Shown: positions 1-10,180 of the stretch, piece by piece
Layout of the letters: each line of letters begins with the position of its first letter
How positions within the stretch are numbered: position 1 is the stretch's first letter
Assembly: GCA_963682175.1 (NCBI GenBank)
Contig: OY821770.1
Span: forward strand, 19,436,501-19,500,500
DNA from: Triglochin maritima
Taxonomy: Eukaryota; Streptophyta; Magnoliopsida; Alismatales; Juncaginaceae
Direction of reading: 5' to 3'
Length of the DNA: 64,000 bases
The notes under the pieces: model-generated
Database searches by the model: none
What the model was told of the DNA's origin: nothing
The model's input: the letters and a program-made list of their open reading frames with translations, nothing else
Translations under genes and position numbers: made by a program

Positions 1-163
1 AGGTATGATCTTCTTTACAATTGTTTGTTCTAATGCATGTTAAATAATTAGGACAAACAAATGCATGTCTATATGAAAATCGAAGAAAATATGAATGTTT
101 TGTTCCTATATGTTTATAAAATTTCGAAAAATATATACATGTAATAGGGCACGAAATCCAACA
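1..163 (+). repeat. 3' end of the A1 5' LTR (R/U5)
   Basis: The stretch matches 3309-3473 almost base for base and ends in ...GAAATCCAACA, directly before a primer-binding site. It belongs to the LTR subtype whose tail reads GGGCACGAAATCC, as opposed to the AAACATGAAATCC subtype at 8121-8135. The rest of the LTR lies left of the window. Confidence 0.85.
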
Positions 164-164
164 G

Positions 165-176
165 TAGTATCAGAGC
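165..176 (+). other. Primer-binding site of A1
   Basis: TAGTATCAGAGC is one base away from TGGTATCAGAGC, the common plant copia site complementary to the initiator tRNA-Met 3' end. It begins two bases after the LTR end. The one change (G to A) and the wrecked coding region agree with an old copy. Confidence 0.8.
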
Positions 177-807
177 TTTTGATTCATATTATCTTTGATT
201 TAGACTATAAAATCAATTTAGGCTACCATTTAGAATCAAAACAATTCGGTTTTATGTCTTTTCGAGTTTTTTGATATTTTGTTGATAAAATTCTAATAAA
301 TTCGTTTTGATGGTTTTATATGTTTTAAAGCATCACACATGATTGTTAGAATTGAAATTTAGACATTTGACTAATTTATAGAATTTTCGTTTTATTTTAA
401 ATGATTATTTTATAAAAGAATCAACAAAACCGAAATGGACTAATGTTCATCTTTCCTTTTAAAAATTGGATGAACGGCGGTTGAAAATAATTAATTTTGA
501 ACTATGGATACATGAAAATCATTTTAATGGATTTCAAATGATTTTTCTAGAATTATTTAATTTTAGATGCTTGATAATCTAGATTAAATAGTTTAGATTG
601 GACATGCGTGTATGCGTTGCTCGAGTGGTTTTTGTAGGAATTGTGAGTTTATATGTTCCAAATCAGCAACTATTAATGTATGTAATTATTATTATACAGA
701 GGCTTATTTGTATATAAAAACCAAATTCTCTCTTGCTATATTTTAGATAATTGCATTGCATTTGAGAGGTTTTACATAGGACTTGCATTAGTCGGTTTTT
801 ATCGAAT
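177..807 (+). other. Untranslated leader of A1
   Basis: AT-rich leader with no sustained reading frame. It matches the reverse complement of roughly 15150-15771, the leader of copy A3, but is shorter because the gag start and much of the leader are deleted. Nothing else recognisable was seen. Confidence 0.6.
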
Positions 808-2361
808 GTGAGGAGCATGTTTATTTTCTGTAAAATCTACATCTGCGGTGGAAAAGGACACATCCGGCCAAATTGCCCCAAGTACAAGGAAGACCTTGAC
901 AACAGAGTGATTGAACGTCGGCGCCCCAAAAAGGTCAAAGGTATATTTGTTATTGAAATAAATTTAGCCACTTCTGTCCAGGATTGGGTAATTGATACCG
1001 GATCTTGTGCTCACATAGTTTCTAATGTGCAACTACACAAGGATAGGAAGGAACTCGTACGGAACGAGATAGAATTGAAGGTCGGAAATGGTACGAACGT
1101 TTCTGCGGTTGCACAAGGTTCTGTGGTGCTTCAATTATGTAGTGGTTTAAATTTATGTCTAAAGAATGTTTATTATGTGCATTCGATTAGCAAGAATATT
1201 ATTTCTGTATCATGTTTGGATATGGATAATTTTAATATAAATATTTCAAATTCTTGTTTGTCTATATCGAGGAATGGTGTTTTCTATGCAAATGCATTCA
1301 TAAGGAATGGTCTCTATTTGCTTGAATTGAATAATAAACAAATCTTTAATATCAATAACAAAAGACTTAAGACCACTCACGAGAATGATACTCTCTTGTG
1401 GCACTATCGTCTTGGTCACATAAATGAAAAGCGCATCAAGAAATTGCAAGAAGCTAACCTTCTTGGTCTACTTGATTTTAAATCATTAGAGACGTGTTAA
1501 CTATGTTTAAAAGGAAAAATGACCAAAAAACCTTTCAAGAAAAAAGTCCCAAGGGCAAGTGGCTTGTTGGATTTGATATATTCCGATGTATGTGGTCCAA
1601 TGAGTACTAGTGCACGAGATGGTTTCAGGTACTTCATTACGTTCACGGATGATTATAGTCGTTATGGTTATGTTTATCTAATGAGAAACAAAAGTGAATC
1701 ATTTGACAAGTTCAAAGAATTCAAGAATTAAGTAGAGAACCAACTCGACAAGAAAATCAAGTCTCTACGAACGGATCGTGGAGGTGAGTACTTAAGTGCC
1801 GAATTTGACTCATACCTAAAGGAGTTTGGTATTGTACCTCAACTCACCCCTCCCGGTACACCTCAGTGGAATGGGGTATCCGAAAGGAGGAATAGGACAT
1901 TGCTCGACATGGTTCGGTCAATGATGAGTCATGCGGAATTACCTCTTTACTTTTGGAGTTATGCACTACAAACTGCGGCTTACACACTAAATAATGTTCC
2001 ATCCAAATCCGTGGAGAAAACTCCTTATGAGCTATGGAGTGGTAAAACACCTAAGCTCAATTTTCTCAAGATTTGGGGTTGTGAGGCTTACGTCAAGAAA
2101 TTGATGTCGACCAAACTTCAACCAAAAGCGGATAAGTGCTTCTTTATTGGTTATCCTCGTGAAACAAGAGGATACTACTTTTGGCATATCACCCCCAATC
2201 GAGTGATTGTAGAGAGGGATGCCACATTTCTGGAAAAGAAAATTCTGGAAAGAGTAAAAAGTAGGGTTGTGCTTGAGGAAACTCAAGATACTCTACAAGA
2301 TCATGACATGAATGATGACATTCAAGGTCATGAAGGCCCAACCGAGATTTTGAGTTCATAA
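808..2361 (+). pseudogene. Broken copia gag-pol: zinc-knuckle end, protease, integrase (A1)
   Basis: One reading frame interrupted by in-frame stops at 1498-1500 and 1729-1731. It opens with leader sequence fused to the last part of the gag zinc knuckle (GGKGHIRPNC; the first Cys-X2-Cys pair is lost). The aspartic protease motif WVIDTGSCAH follows, then the GAG-pre-integrase segment (LWHYRLGHINEKRI) and an integrase core with YSDVCGP, LRTDRGGEY and NGVSERRNR, which carry the D, D and E catalytic residues. The frame ends at a deletion junction just after the integrase C-terminal region, so no reverse transcriptase remains. The first stop sits where copy A3 has CAG, consistent with C-to-T change. 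The ATG at 817 is in frame but not a real gag start. Confidence 0.85.
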
Positions 2362-3473
2362 GATATGTCGGGTTTTATGTAGAAAATATGACACATGGGG
2401 TGAACAAGCAAAATCAAAATTATGTTGTGATTAATAACATAATTAGAATCTAAATTAAATTCATATGTGATGTAAATATTATGGGGTGTAATGATTTATC
2501 ATTACATAGGATAATATGTTACATAAGTTGTGAATTTACTACTAATCCCGAAATTTCAAATTTTGTAGGTGTTAAATCGAAATTCGACAAGTCTGCAGTA
2601 CTGTGCAACAACGGTCGACCGATTAACAGTAAACAGTCGACCGATCGGTGCACGGTCGACCGGACACGTCTCGACCGATAACATGGAATTTTCGTCTGTT
2701 CGGCACGGTCAACCAAATCTATCGGTAGGTCGACCGAACATTGCGATGAATTATTTTATTGTTGCGAACGGTCGACCGAAACTTGGTTCGAACGGTCCAC
2801 CGAACCTCCAAACGGTCGACCGGTCCAGACGGTTTCTGCATAATTAATTTAAGAATTAATTACATTATGCATAAAATTGGTCCATAATTGATTTGATTCT
2901 TGGCTGAGATTATTTGTTAGCAAATATTGGATGGTTAGATAAAAGTTTGCATGAAATCATGGGCAAGATGTTGTACTTGAATAAGTAATTTGGAGAGAAC
3001 TTATAAATACAATTTATCTCATTACCTCATTAATTAATTCATTATTTTCTCATGCAAAAATCTCTCTCCTTAATTCTCCACGAAATTTTCCTTAATTCTT
3101 AAGATTAGTTTTAGTTTTCAGAGATATTTTTCTTAAGGGAACTAAAGAGGGGTTAATAATTGGATTCTAAACCCTATTGGAGATTGAGAGACTAGCTCTT
3201 CTCTCTCCAATCTTGTTTAGAGTTTGGTGAATACTCGGAGATAATCCACCGGGCGATTCGACCTGCAACGCAACTCCGAATCTTCAAGAGGTTTTAGAGA
3301 ACCTTTAGGTAAGATCCTCTTTGCAATTGTTTGTTTGTTCTAATGCATGTTAAATAATTAGGGCAAACAAATGCATGTCCATATGAAAATCGAAGAAAAT
3401 ATGAATGCTTCGATCCTATATGTTTATAAAATTTCGAAAATTATATACATTTAATAGGGCACGAAATACAATA
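2350..3473 (+). repeat. Partial 3' LTR of A1
   Basis: Matches the solo LTR at 6046-8135 from its position ~913 to its end. It contains a box array (2612-2822), a TATA box TATAAATA at 3002-3009 and the U5 tail. The end reads ...GAAATACAATA instead of the canonical ...CCAACA. The first ~900 bp of U3 is missing at the junction with pol. Confidence 0.8.
2612..2822. promoter_or_regulatory. CGGTCGACCG palindrome array in the A1 LTR
   Basis: Exact boxes start at 2612, 2653, 2769 and 2813, with one-base variants at 2634 and 2793. Spacings between close neighbours are 22, 19, 24 and 20 bp. The array lies about 180-390 bp upstream of the LTR TATA box, so it occupies the U3 enhancer position. Function is not known. 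Confidence 0.7.
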
Positions 3474-4510
3474 GATTTACATCACATATGAATTTAATTT
3501 AGATTCTAATTATGTTATTAATCACAACATAATTTTGATTTTGCTTGTTCACCCCATGTGTCATATTTTCTACATGAAACCTGACACATCTTATGAACTC
3601 AAAATCCTCAATTCTTGTTTCCTAGTTTTGTGGTGTGACTTATGAGAGGATCTAAACGAAGTTGACAGTGATATTAAGAGCTTAATACCACAAACTATAA
3701 GCGGTATCTAGCTACACATTATAGCTCCCAATTAGTTAGATGTCTTAATTCCACTCGAACCAAAACCCGATCCATTTAGTGTTGGAGTATACTACTTGTG
3801 TTTGTCCCTTGCCTCATGATATTAAGAATACACAAAAAGTAGTTTTGTGTCATCTTTGTATTAGTATTCATTTCTTAATCTCTTTAAGCTAGTTACAAAT
3901 ATGTGACTTAACTCAAATCACATTGTGCACATTATTACTTTGCTTTATCAAGGAACCACTAATATCATCACTCAATTAAGAGGGGCAATGATAATCTTTT
4001 GACTAACTATTTTCTCCAACGAAAGTCATACTTAACCAACTAATGCCTTTACACTACACTTATCGATAGTTTAAGACACTAGTCTAATCAAGCATTTCTT
4101 AAGTGATCAGATATAAGTCTCATATCAATGGACCAAAGACACAATAAAATATTAATGACACAGAAACACATTTCTATAATATTTTACTTATTAGGTCCAT
4201 ACAGTATACAAAAGTAATATTTTTCTTTTTTGTGTACCCGTGTTGTCACTCACTTGTAGAGCTAGAATGATCTATGACCAACACGACAATCTTAACTCGG
4301 TAATTAATGTCCCATGTTAATTACCATGATTGCGAATATCTTTTGTTTTATGTAAACCAATATATTTTAGAGCTCTACGGTTAAGGACCAAGGGACTCTT
4401 CCTTAACACTTCTAAAAGATGAATAACACAAACAAGGAACAAAATGATTTCTCATTCAATTCATAATAATTGACATTTAAAAGTAAAACTTTTAGAACAC
4501 ATTCCCTTCA
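3474..4510 (-). repeat. Truncated 3' LTR of A2 (5' half of U3)
   Basis: On the minus strand it begins TGAAGGGAATGTG at 4510 and runs about 1,037 bp, half the full 2,090-bp LTR. It stops just before the region that holds the boxes in full copies. Its far end (3474-3600) is an inverted copy of 2350-2476 in A1's LTR, so two half LTRs meet tail to tail at 3473/3474. Confidence 0.8.
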
Positions 4511-4521
4511 ATCTCCCACTT
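4511..4521 (-). other. Polypurine tract of A2
   Basis: On the minus strand AAGTGGGAGAT lies directly before the LTR start TGAAGGG. The same string occurs at the equivalent place in A3 (10097-10107). Confidence 0.75.
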
Positions 4522-4559
4522 GTTATCAAAGTTTTCTTTCACATACATTCTCAATGTAT

Positions 4560-6045
4560 AAAACATTAATAACTAGGGTAACCTTCTCAAATCACCTATC
4601 AAGCCAATCCACATGGATCCTTGGATCCATGGACTCGAAATATATTTCGTCTCTTAGCTTGGTATGAAGGTTTGTTGAATGGATTAGTTGTGTCACTGTT
4701 GTGCCCACCTATTTATTTTGTCTTTCGTTGGTGGTTGAGTTAGCCGTAGTGATATTACTCCTAACTACACTAGCTCATACGTCCACCTCAGATAATGATA
4801 ACGCATCATTATTCCAACCTCCCATTGTCAAGAATTCCTATGAGAATTGCATCAAAATAGCCCTCGACTATTTTCTCATTTGTCTTCCATAAATAAGAAC
4901 CTTATCTTTAGTCCGGTTAAGGTACTTTAGAATATTCTTGACCACAATCCTATGCTTAGACTTCCGTCGGATTGGTGACTACCTGTCATGCGTAGAGAAT
5001 ACGAGATATCGAGTCTTGTGCAAGTCATCGTATACATGATCCTTCCTTTTGCCGAAGCATAAGGGATATCTTCATGTACTCCAAGTCTTTGCGTGATTGA
5101 GCACGTTGAGACTCCTTGAGTTGCACATTTATACTCGTATTTATTGGCACATTGTTTATATTGGAATTGTTTACCCTGAACCTTTCCAAGACCTTGTCAA
5201 TGTATGCACGTTGACTTAGGCCAATGAGTCTATGAGATGTATCTCAATGTATCTTGATTCTCAAGATGTGTTGAGCCTCATCCACTTCTTTTCATTGAAA
5301 ATGCCGATTTCAATGAAATTTCTCGTTTGTTAATGCAAAGGTACATGATTGCTCATGTGCAATATGTCATCGACATACAAGATCAAAAGTACGACATGAC
5401 TCCCACTAATCTCTTTGTATCAACAAGGTTTTCCTTTACTTTGAATGAAGTGAATCTTCTTCACCTCTTTGTCAAAGCGTTTGTTCCAACTCCTTGATGC
5501 TTGCTTCAATCCATAAATGGATTCTCGAAACTTGCATTTCTTCTCGCTATTATTTGGATCATCAAAACCTTGAGGTTGTACCATGTACATATCCTCATCC
5601 AAGTTCCCGTTTAAGGAACGCCATTTTGATATCCATCTTCCATATCTCACAATTGTGAAATGCGGTAATAGTGAGCATAATCCGAATAGATTTTTAATAT
5701 GACAACCTCTCAAAAATCTCACCAAAGTCAATTTCTTGAATTTTTGTATAACTTTTGCTACAAGCCTTGCTTCGTAGGTTGTCAAGTTACTATCCATGTC
5801 TATCTTCCTCCTAAAAGCTCATTTATACCAAATGATATTTTCCCTTGAGGAAGGCAAATCAAGTTCCATACTTGATTATCATACATGGATTTTACTTCGG
5901 ATTCCATGGCCTTTAACCCCAGTTTGCAGTCTTTTCTTTCCATTGCTTCTTGGAAGGTCGAGGAATCTTTGGTATCTAGTACCATGATCTCATGAAGTCC
6001 CACATACTTATTGGGTTTCTTCCTTTCCCTCATTGACCTTCTTAG
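4560..6045 (-). pseudogene. Degraded copia reverse transcriptase/RNase H (A2)
   Basis: The minus strand is alignable with A3 from about 10140 to 11838, but with many stops and indels. The longest open pieces are 5420-5797 (reverse transcriptase start, with MYMVQPQGFDDP and YGLKQASRSWNKRFD) and 5800-6033 (the stretch before reverse transcriptase, with EAMERKDCKLGLKAMESE). RNase H, nearer the LTR, is unreadable as protein. It is clearly more decayed than A3 and so probably the older copy. The frame continues at 8136 beyond the nested LTR. Confidence 0.8.
6041..6045. repeat. Target-site duplication CTTAG (left copy)
   Basis: CTTAG at 6041-6045 is repeated at 8136-8140, flanking the solo LTR. 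A3's uninterrupted pol has a single CTTAG at the matching place (near 11838), which confirms the insertion. Confidence 0.9.
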
Positions 6046-7217
6046 TGAAGGGAATGTGTTCTAAAAGTTTTACTTTTAAATGTCAATTATTATGAATTGA
6101 ATGAGAAATCATTTTGTTCATTGTTTATGTTATTCGTCTTTTGGAAGTGTTGAGGAAGAGGCTCTTGGTCCTTAACCGTAGAGCTCTAAAAGATATTTGT
6201 TTACATAAAACAAAAGAGATTCACAATCATGGTAATTAACATGGGACATTAATTACCGAGTTAAGATTGTCGTGTTGGTCATAGATCATTGTAGCTCTAC
6301 AAGAGAGTGACAACACGGGTACACAAAAGAGAAAGATATTACTTTTGTATACTGAATTGACCTAATAAGTAAAATGTTATAGGAATGTGTTTCTGTGTCA
6401 TTAATATTTTACTGTGTCCTTGGTCCTTTGATATGAGACTTATATCCGATCGCCTAAGGAGTTCTTAATTAGACTAGTGTCTTGAGCTATCGATGAGTGT
6501 AGTGTAAAGACATTAGTTGGTTAAGTATAACTTTCGTTGGAAAAGATAGTTAATCAAAAGATTATCATTGCCCCTCTTAATTGAGTGATGATATTAGTGG
6601 GCCCCTTGATAAAGCAAAGTTATAATGTGCACAATGTGATTTGAGTTAAGTCACATATTTATAACTAGCTTAAAGAGATCAAGAAATGAATACTAATACA
6701 AAGATGACACAATACTACTTTGTGTGTATTCTTAATATCATGAGGCAAGGGACGGACACAAGTGGTGCACTCCATCACTAATTGGATCGGGTTTTGGTTC
6801 GAGTGGAATTAAGACATCTAACTAATTGGGAGCTATAATGTGTAGTTAGATACCGCTTATAGCTTGTGATATTAAGCTCTTAATATCACTGTCAACTTAG
6901 TTTAGATCCTCCCATAGGCCACACCACAAAACTGGGAAACGAGTAATGGGGATTTTTGAGTTCATAGGATGTGTCGGGTTTCATGTAGAAAATATGACAC
7001 ATGGGGTGAACAAGCAAAATCAAAATTATGTTGTGATTAATAACATAATTAGAATCTAAATCAAATTCATATGTGATGTAAATATTATGGGGTGTAATGA
7101 TTTATCATTACATAGGATAATATTTTACATAAGTTATGAATTTACTACTAATCCCGAAATGTCAAATTTTGTAAGGGTTAAACCGAAATTTGACAAGTCT
7201 GCAGAACAGTGCTCCAA

Positions 7218-7486
7218 CGGTCGACCGGTTAGCAGTAAACGGTCGACCGATCGGGCACGGTCAACCAGATGTGTCTCGACCGATAACAGGGAATTTTCAT
7301 ATGTTCGAATGGTCGACCGAATGTAATCGGTCGGTCGACCGAACATAGCGATGGAATAATTCTTTTTACGAACGGTCGACCGAGTTATTGAACGGTCGAC
7401 CGAGTTATTGAACGGTCGACCGAGTTATTGAACGGTCGACCGAAACCTGGTTCGAGCGGTCGACCGAACCTCCAAACGGTCGACCG
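7218..7486. promoter_or_regulatory. Box array: nine exact CGGTCGACCG palindromes
   Basis: Exact 10-bp palindromes start at 7218, 7240, 7332, 7373, 7393, 7413, 7433, 7457 and 7477. Close spacings are 22, 20, 20, 20, 24 and 20 bp, near two turns of the helix. The four from 7373 form a perfect 20-bp tandem repeat (box plus AGTTATTGAA). Each box holds three CpG sites. The array ends 180 bp before the TATA box. Confidence 0.8.
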
Positions 7487-7665
7487 ACCCAGACGGTTAA
7501 TGCAGGATTAATTTAAGAATTAATTAAATCATGCATGGAATTAGTCCATAATTGATTTAATTCATGGCTAAGATTGTTTGTCAACAAACAATGGATGGTT
7601 AGATGGAATTTTGCATGAAATCATGGGCAAGAGGTTGCACATGAATAGGTAATTTGGAGAGAACT

Positions 7666-7673
7666 TATAAATA
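7666..7673 (+). promoter_or_regulatory. LTR TATA box
   Basis: TATAAATA is conserved in all family A LTRs seen here (3002, and the minus-strand equivalents at 16247 and 16933). It lies downstream of the box array, as expected for the U3 promoter of a copia LTR. Confidence 0.7.
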
Positions 7674-8135
7674 CAAGTTATCTCATTACCTCCTTAGTTG
7701 AATTAATTCATTGTTTTTCATGCAAAATCTCTCTCCTTAATTCTCCACGAAATTTCCACAAATTCTTAAGTTTAGATTTAGTTTCAAGAGGTCATCTTCT
7801 CAAGGAAACTAAAGGGGTTAGTAATTGGATTCTAAACTCTATTGAAGATCGATAAGCTAGCACTTCTCTCTCCAATCTCGTTTAGAGTTTGGTGAAATCT
7901 CGGAGGCATCCGGCGCAGCAACAAGCATCCACAGCGTCTCCGAATCTTCAAGAAGTTTTAGAGAACTTCTAGGTATGAATTTCGTAGACTCATGTTTGTT
8001 TTAATAAGTTTTTAAAACTAGTTATTGAAACAAACCAATACATGCATGAAATAAATCGTAGAAAATTGTAGATGATCCTTATTATACATAAAAATTTCGA
8101 AAATATATATGTATAATTAAACATGAAATCCAACA

Positions 8136-8600
8136 CTTAGTTCTTTTGGTTCTTCTCGTGTCTCTCGAACTTCTTCCACAATTTCTTGAGGAATAGGTTC
8201 ATGTTTGACTCTCGAACGCACACTAGGTGGGGATGATTGAGATTCTCTCACAATTTCTTGTAAGGATCTCTCGCTCCCACTAACCAAATAAATCTCGGCT
8301 GGGCCTTCATGATTTTGAATGCAACAGTCATATAATGATCTTGTAGAGTATCTTGAGTTTCCCCAAGCTTAACTCTACTCCCACTACTTTTCTCTCTTTT
8401 CCAGAAATTTCAGAAAAACCATATCTCTCTCTACAATCTTTCGATTGGAGGTGATACACTAAAAGTAGTATCCTCTTATCATACGAGGACAACCTACAAA
8501 GAAATACTTATCCGCTTTTGGTTGAAGCTTGGTCGACATCAATTTCTTGATTTATACCTCACAACCCCAAATCTTGAGACAACTGAGCTTAAGTGTCTTT
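8136..8600 (-). pseudogene. Pol fragment of A2, right of the solo LTR
   Basis: Minus-strand continuation of the sequence ending at 6045. It aligns with about 11838-12300 of A3, the linker between integrase and reverse transcriptase and the integrase C-terminal end. It carries several frame breaks and stops, and is cut off near 8600. Confidence 0.75.
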
Positions 8601-8680
8601 CAACTCCATATCTCATAAGACATTCCGTCCAATTCCGTCCAACTCCATATCTCATAAGACATTTCGTCCAACTCCATATC
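8601..8680. repeat. Short tandem repeat at the A2/A3 junction
   Basis: CAACTCCATATCTCATAAG recurs with starts at 8601, 8640 and (partly) 8669, at periods of 39 and 29 bp. It lies exactly where A2's integrase sequence stops and A3's LTR begins, so it may be repair scar sequence from the deletion joining the two elements. Confidence 0.65.
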
Positions 8681-10096
8681 TGCATTAACCGTCTGGGTCG
8701 GTTGACCGTTTGGAGGTTCGGTCGACCGCTCGAACCAGGTTTCGGTCGACCGTTCAATAACTCGGTCGACCGTTCGTAACAAGAATTATTCCATCGTTAT
8801 GTTCGGTCGACCGACAAATTACATTCGGTCGACCGTTCGAACATATGAAAATTCCCTGTTATCGGTCGAGACACATCCGGTTGACCGTGCCCGATCGGTC
8901 GACCGTTTACTGCTAACCGGTCGACCGTTGGAGCACTGTTCTGCAGACTTGTCAAATTTCAGTTTAACCCTTACAAAATTTGACATTTCGGGATTAGTAG
9001 TAAATTCATAACTTATGTAAAATATTATCCTATGTAATGATAAATCATTACACCCCATAATATTTACATCACATATGAATTTGATTTAGATTCTAATTAT
9101 GTTATTAATCACAACATAGTTTTGATTTTGCTTGTTCACCCCATGTGTCATATTTTCTACATGAAACCCGACACATCCTATGAACTCAAAAATCCCCATT
9201 ACTCGTTTCCCAGTTTTGTGGTGTGACCTATGGGAGGATTTAAACTAAGTTGACAGTGATATTAAGAGCTTAATATCACAAGCTATAAGCGGTATCTAGC
9301 TACACATTATAGCTCCCAATTAGTTAGATGTCTTAATTCCACTCGAACCAAAACCCGATCCAATTAGTGATGGAGTGCACCACTTGTGTCCGTCCCTTGC
9401 CTCATGATATTAAGAATACACACAAAGTAGTATTGTGTCATCTTTGTATTAGTATTCATTTCTTGATCTCTTTAAGCTAGTTATAAATATGTGACTTAAC
9501 TCAAATCACATTGTGCACATTATAACTTTGCTTTATCAAGGGGCCCACTAATATCATCACTCAATTAAGAGGGGCAATGATAATCTTTTGATTAACTATC
9601 TTCTCCAACGAAAGTTATACTTAACCAACTAATGTCTTTACACTCATCGATAGCTCAAGACACTAGTCTAATTAAGAACTCCTTAGGTGATCGGATATAA
9701 GTCTCATATCAAAGGACCAAGGACACAGTAAAATATTAATGACACAGAAACACATTCCTATAACATTTTACTTATTAGGTCAATTCAGTATACAAAAGTA
9801 ATATCTTCCTCTTTTGTGTACCCGTGTTGTCACTCACTTGTAGAGCTACAATGATCTATGACCAACACGACAATCTTAACTCGGTAATTAATGTCCCATG
9901 TTAATTACCATGATTGCGAATCTCTTTTGTTTTTATGTAAACCAATATCTTTTTAGAGCTCTACGGTTAAGGACCAAGAGCATCTTCCTCAACACTTCCA
10001 AAAGACGAATAACATAAACAAGGAACAAAATGATTTCTCATTCAATTCATAATAATTGACATTTAAAAGTAAAACTTTTAGAACACATTCCCTTCA
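8680..10096 (-). repeat. 3' LTR of A3, truncated
   Basis: Begins on the minus strand at 10096 with TGAAGGGAATGTG next to the polypurine tract and runs 1,417 bp to 8680. There it stops just past the box array (about 8690-8940), so the TATA box and R/U5 are missing. Its boxes match those of the solo LTR, including the units with GTTATTGAA spacers. Confidence 0.85.
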
Positions 10097-10107
10097 ATCT
10101 CCCACTT
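10097..10107 (-). other. Polypurine tract of A3
   Basis: AAGTGGGAGAT on the minus strand directly precedes the LTR start. This type of tract primes plus-strand DNA synthesis in copia elements. Confidence 0.8.
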
Positions 10108-10180
10108 GTTATTAAAGTTTTCTTTCTCATACATACTCAATGTATAAAACAATAATAACTAGGGTAAACCCCATTACATA

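Larger units (their letters stand above)
1..3473 (+). mobile_element. Defective Ty1/copia LTR retrotransposon, family A copy 1 (A1)
   Basis: A plus-strand copia remnant in the order LTR end, primer-binding site, leader, broken gag-pol, partial 3' LTR. The 5' LTR starts before the window. Two internal deletions are visible. One joins the leader to the gag zinc knuckle near 850, removing the start codon and most of gag. The other joins the integrase region to the middle of the 3' LTR near 2350, removing reverse transcriptase, RNase H and the first ~900 bp of the LTR. Both joints fall at short shared sequences. The element cannot move by itself. The related copy at 8680-18500 shows what is missing. 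Confidence 0.85.
6046..8135 (+). mobile_element. Complete solo LTR of family A (2,090 bp)
   Basis: Starts TGAAGGGAATGTG and ends ...GAAATCCAACA, with perfect 5-bp target duplications and no internal element sequence. This is the expected product of recombination between the two LTRs of one element. It gives the complete LTR of the family: about 910 bp of AT-rich U3, a box array (7218-7486), a TATA box (7666-7673), then R/U5. It is inserted in the opposite direction to the A2 pol it interrupts, and it has the AAACATGAAATCC tail subtype. Confidence 0.93.
3474..8679 (-). mobile_element. Older defective copia, family A copy 2 (A2), interrupted
   Basis: A minus-strand relative of A3: partial 3' LTR (3474-4510), polypurine tract (4511-4521), degraded RNase H and reverse transcriptase (to 6045), then a nested solo LTR (6046-8135), then the continuation of pol (8136 to about 8600). 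The pol sequence on both sides of the nested LTR joins exactly as in A3 around 11838. The rest of the element (most of integrase, protease, gag, 5' LTR) is lost at a junction near 8600-8679 with A3's 3' LTR. Confidence 0.8.

Noticed and set aside
2612..2822. Palindromic boxes as intrinsic terminators or as restriction-site cloning artefacts (each contains GTCGAC)
   Set aside because: They lack T-runs, occur in many variants with kept spacing, and are spread across several endogenous LTR families with target duplications.
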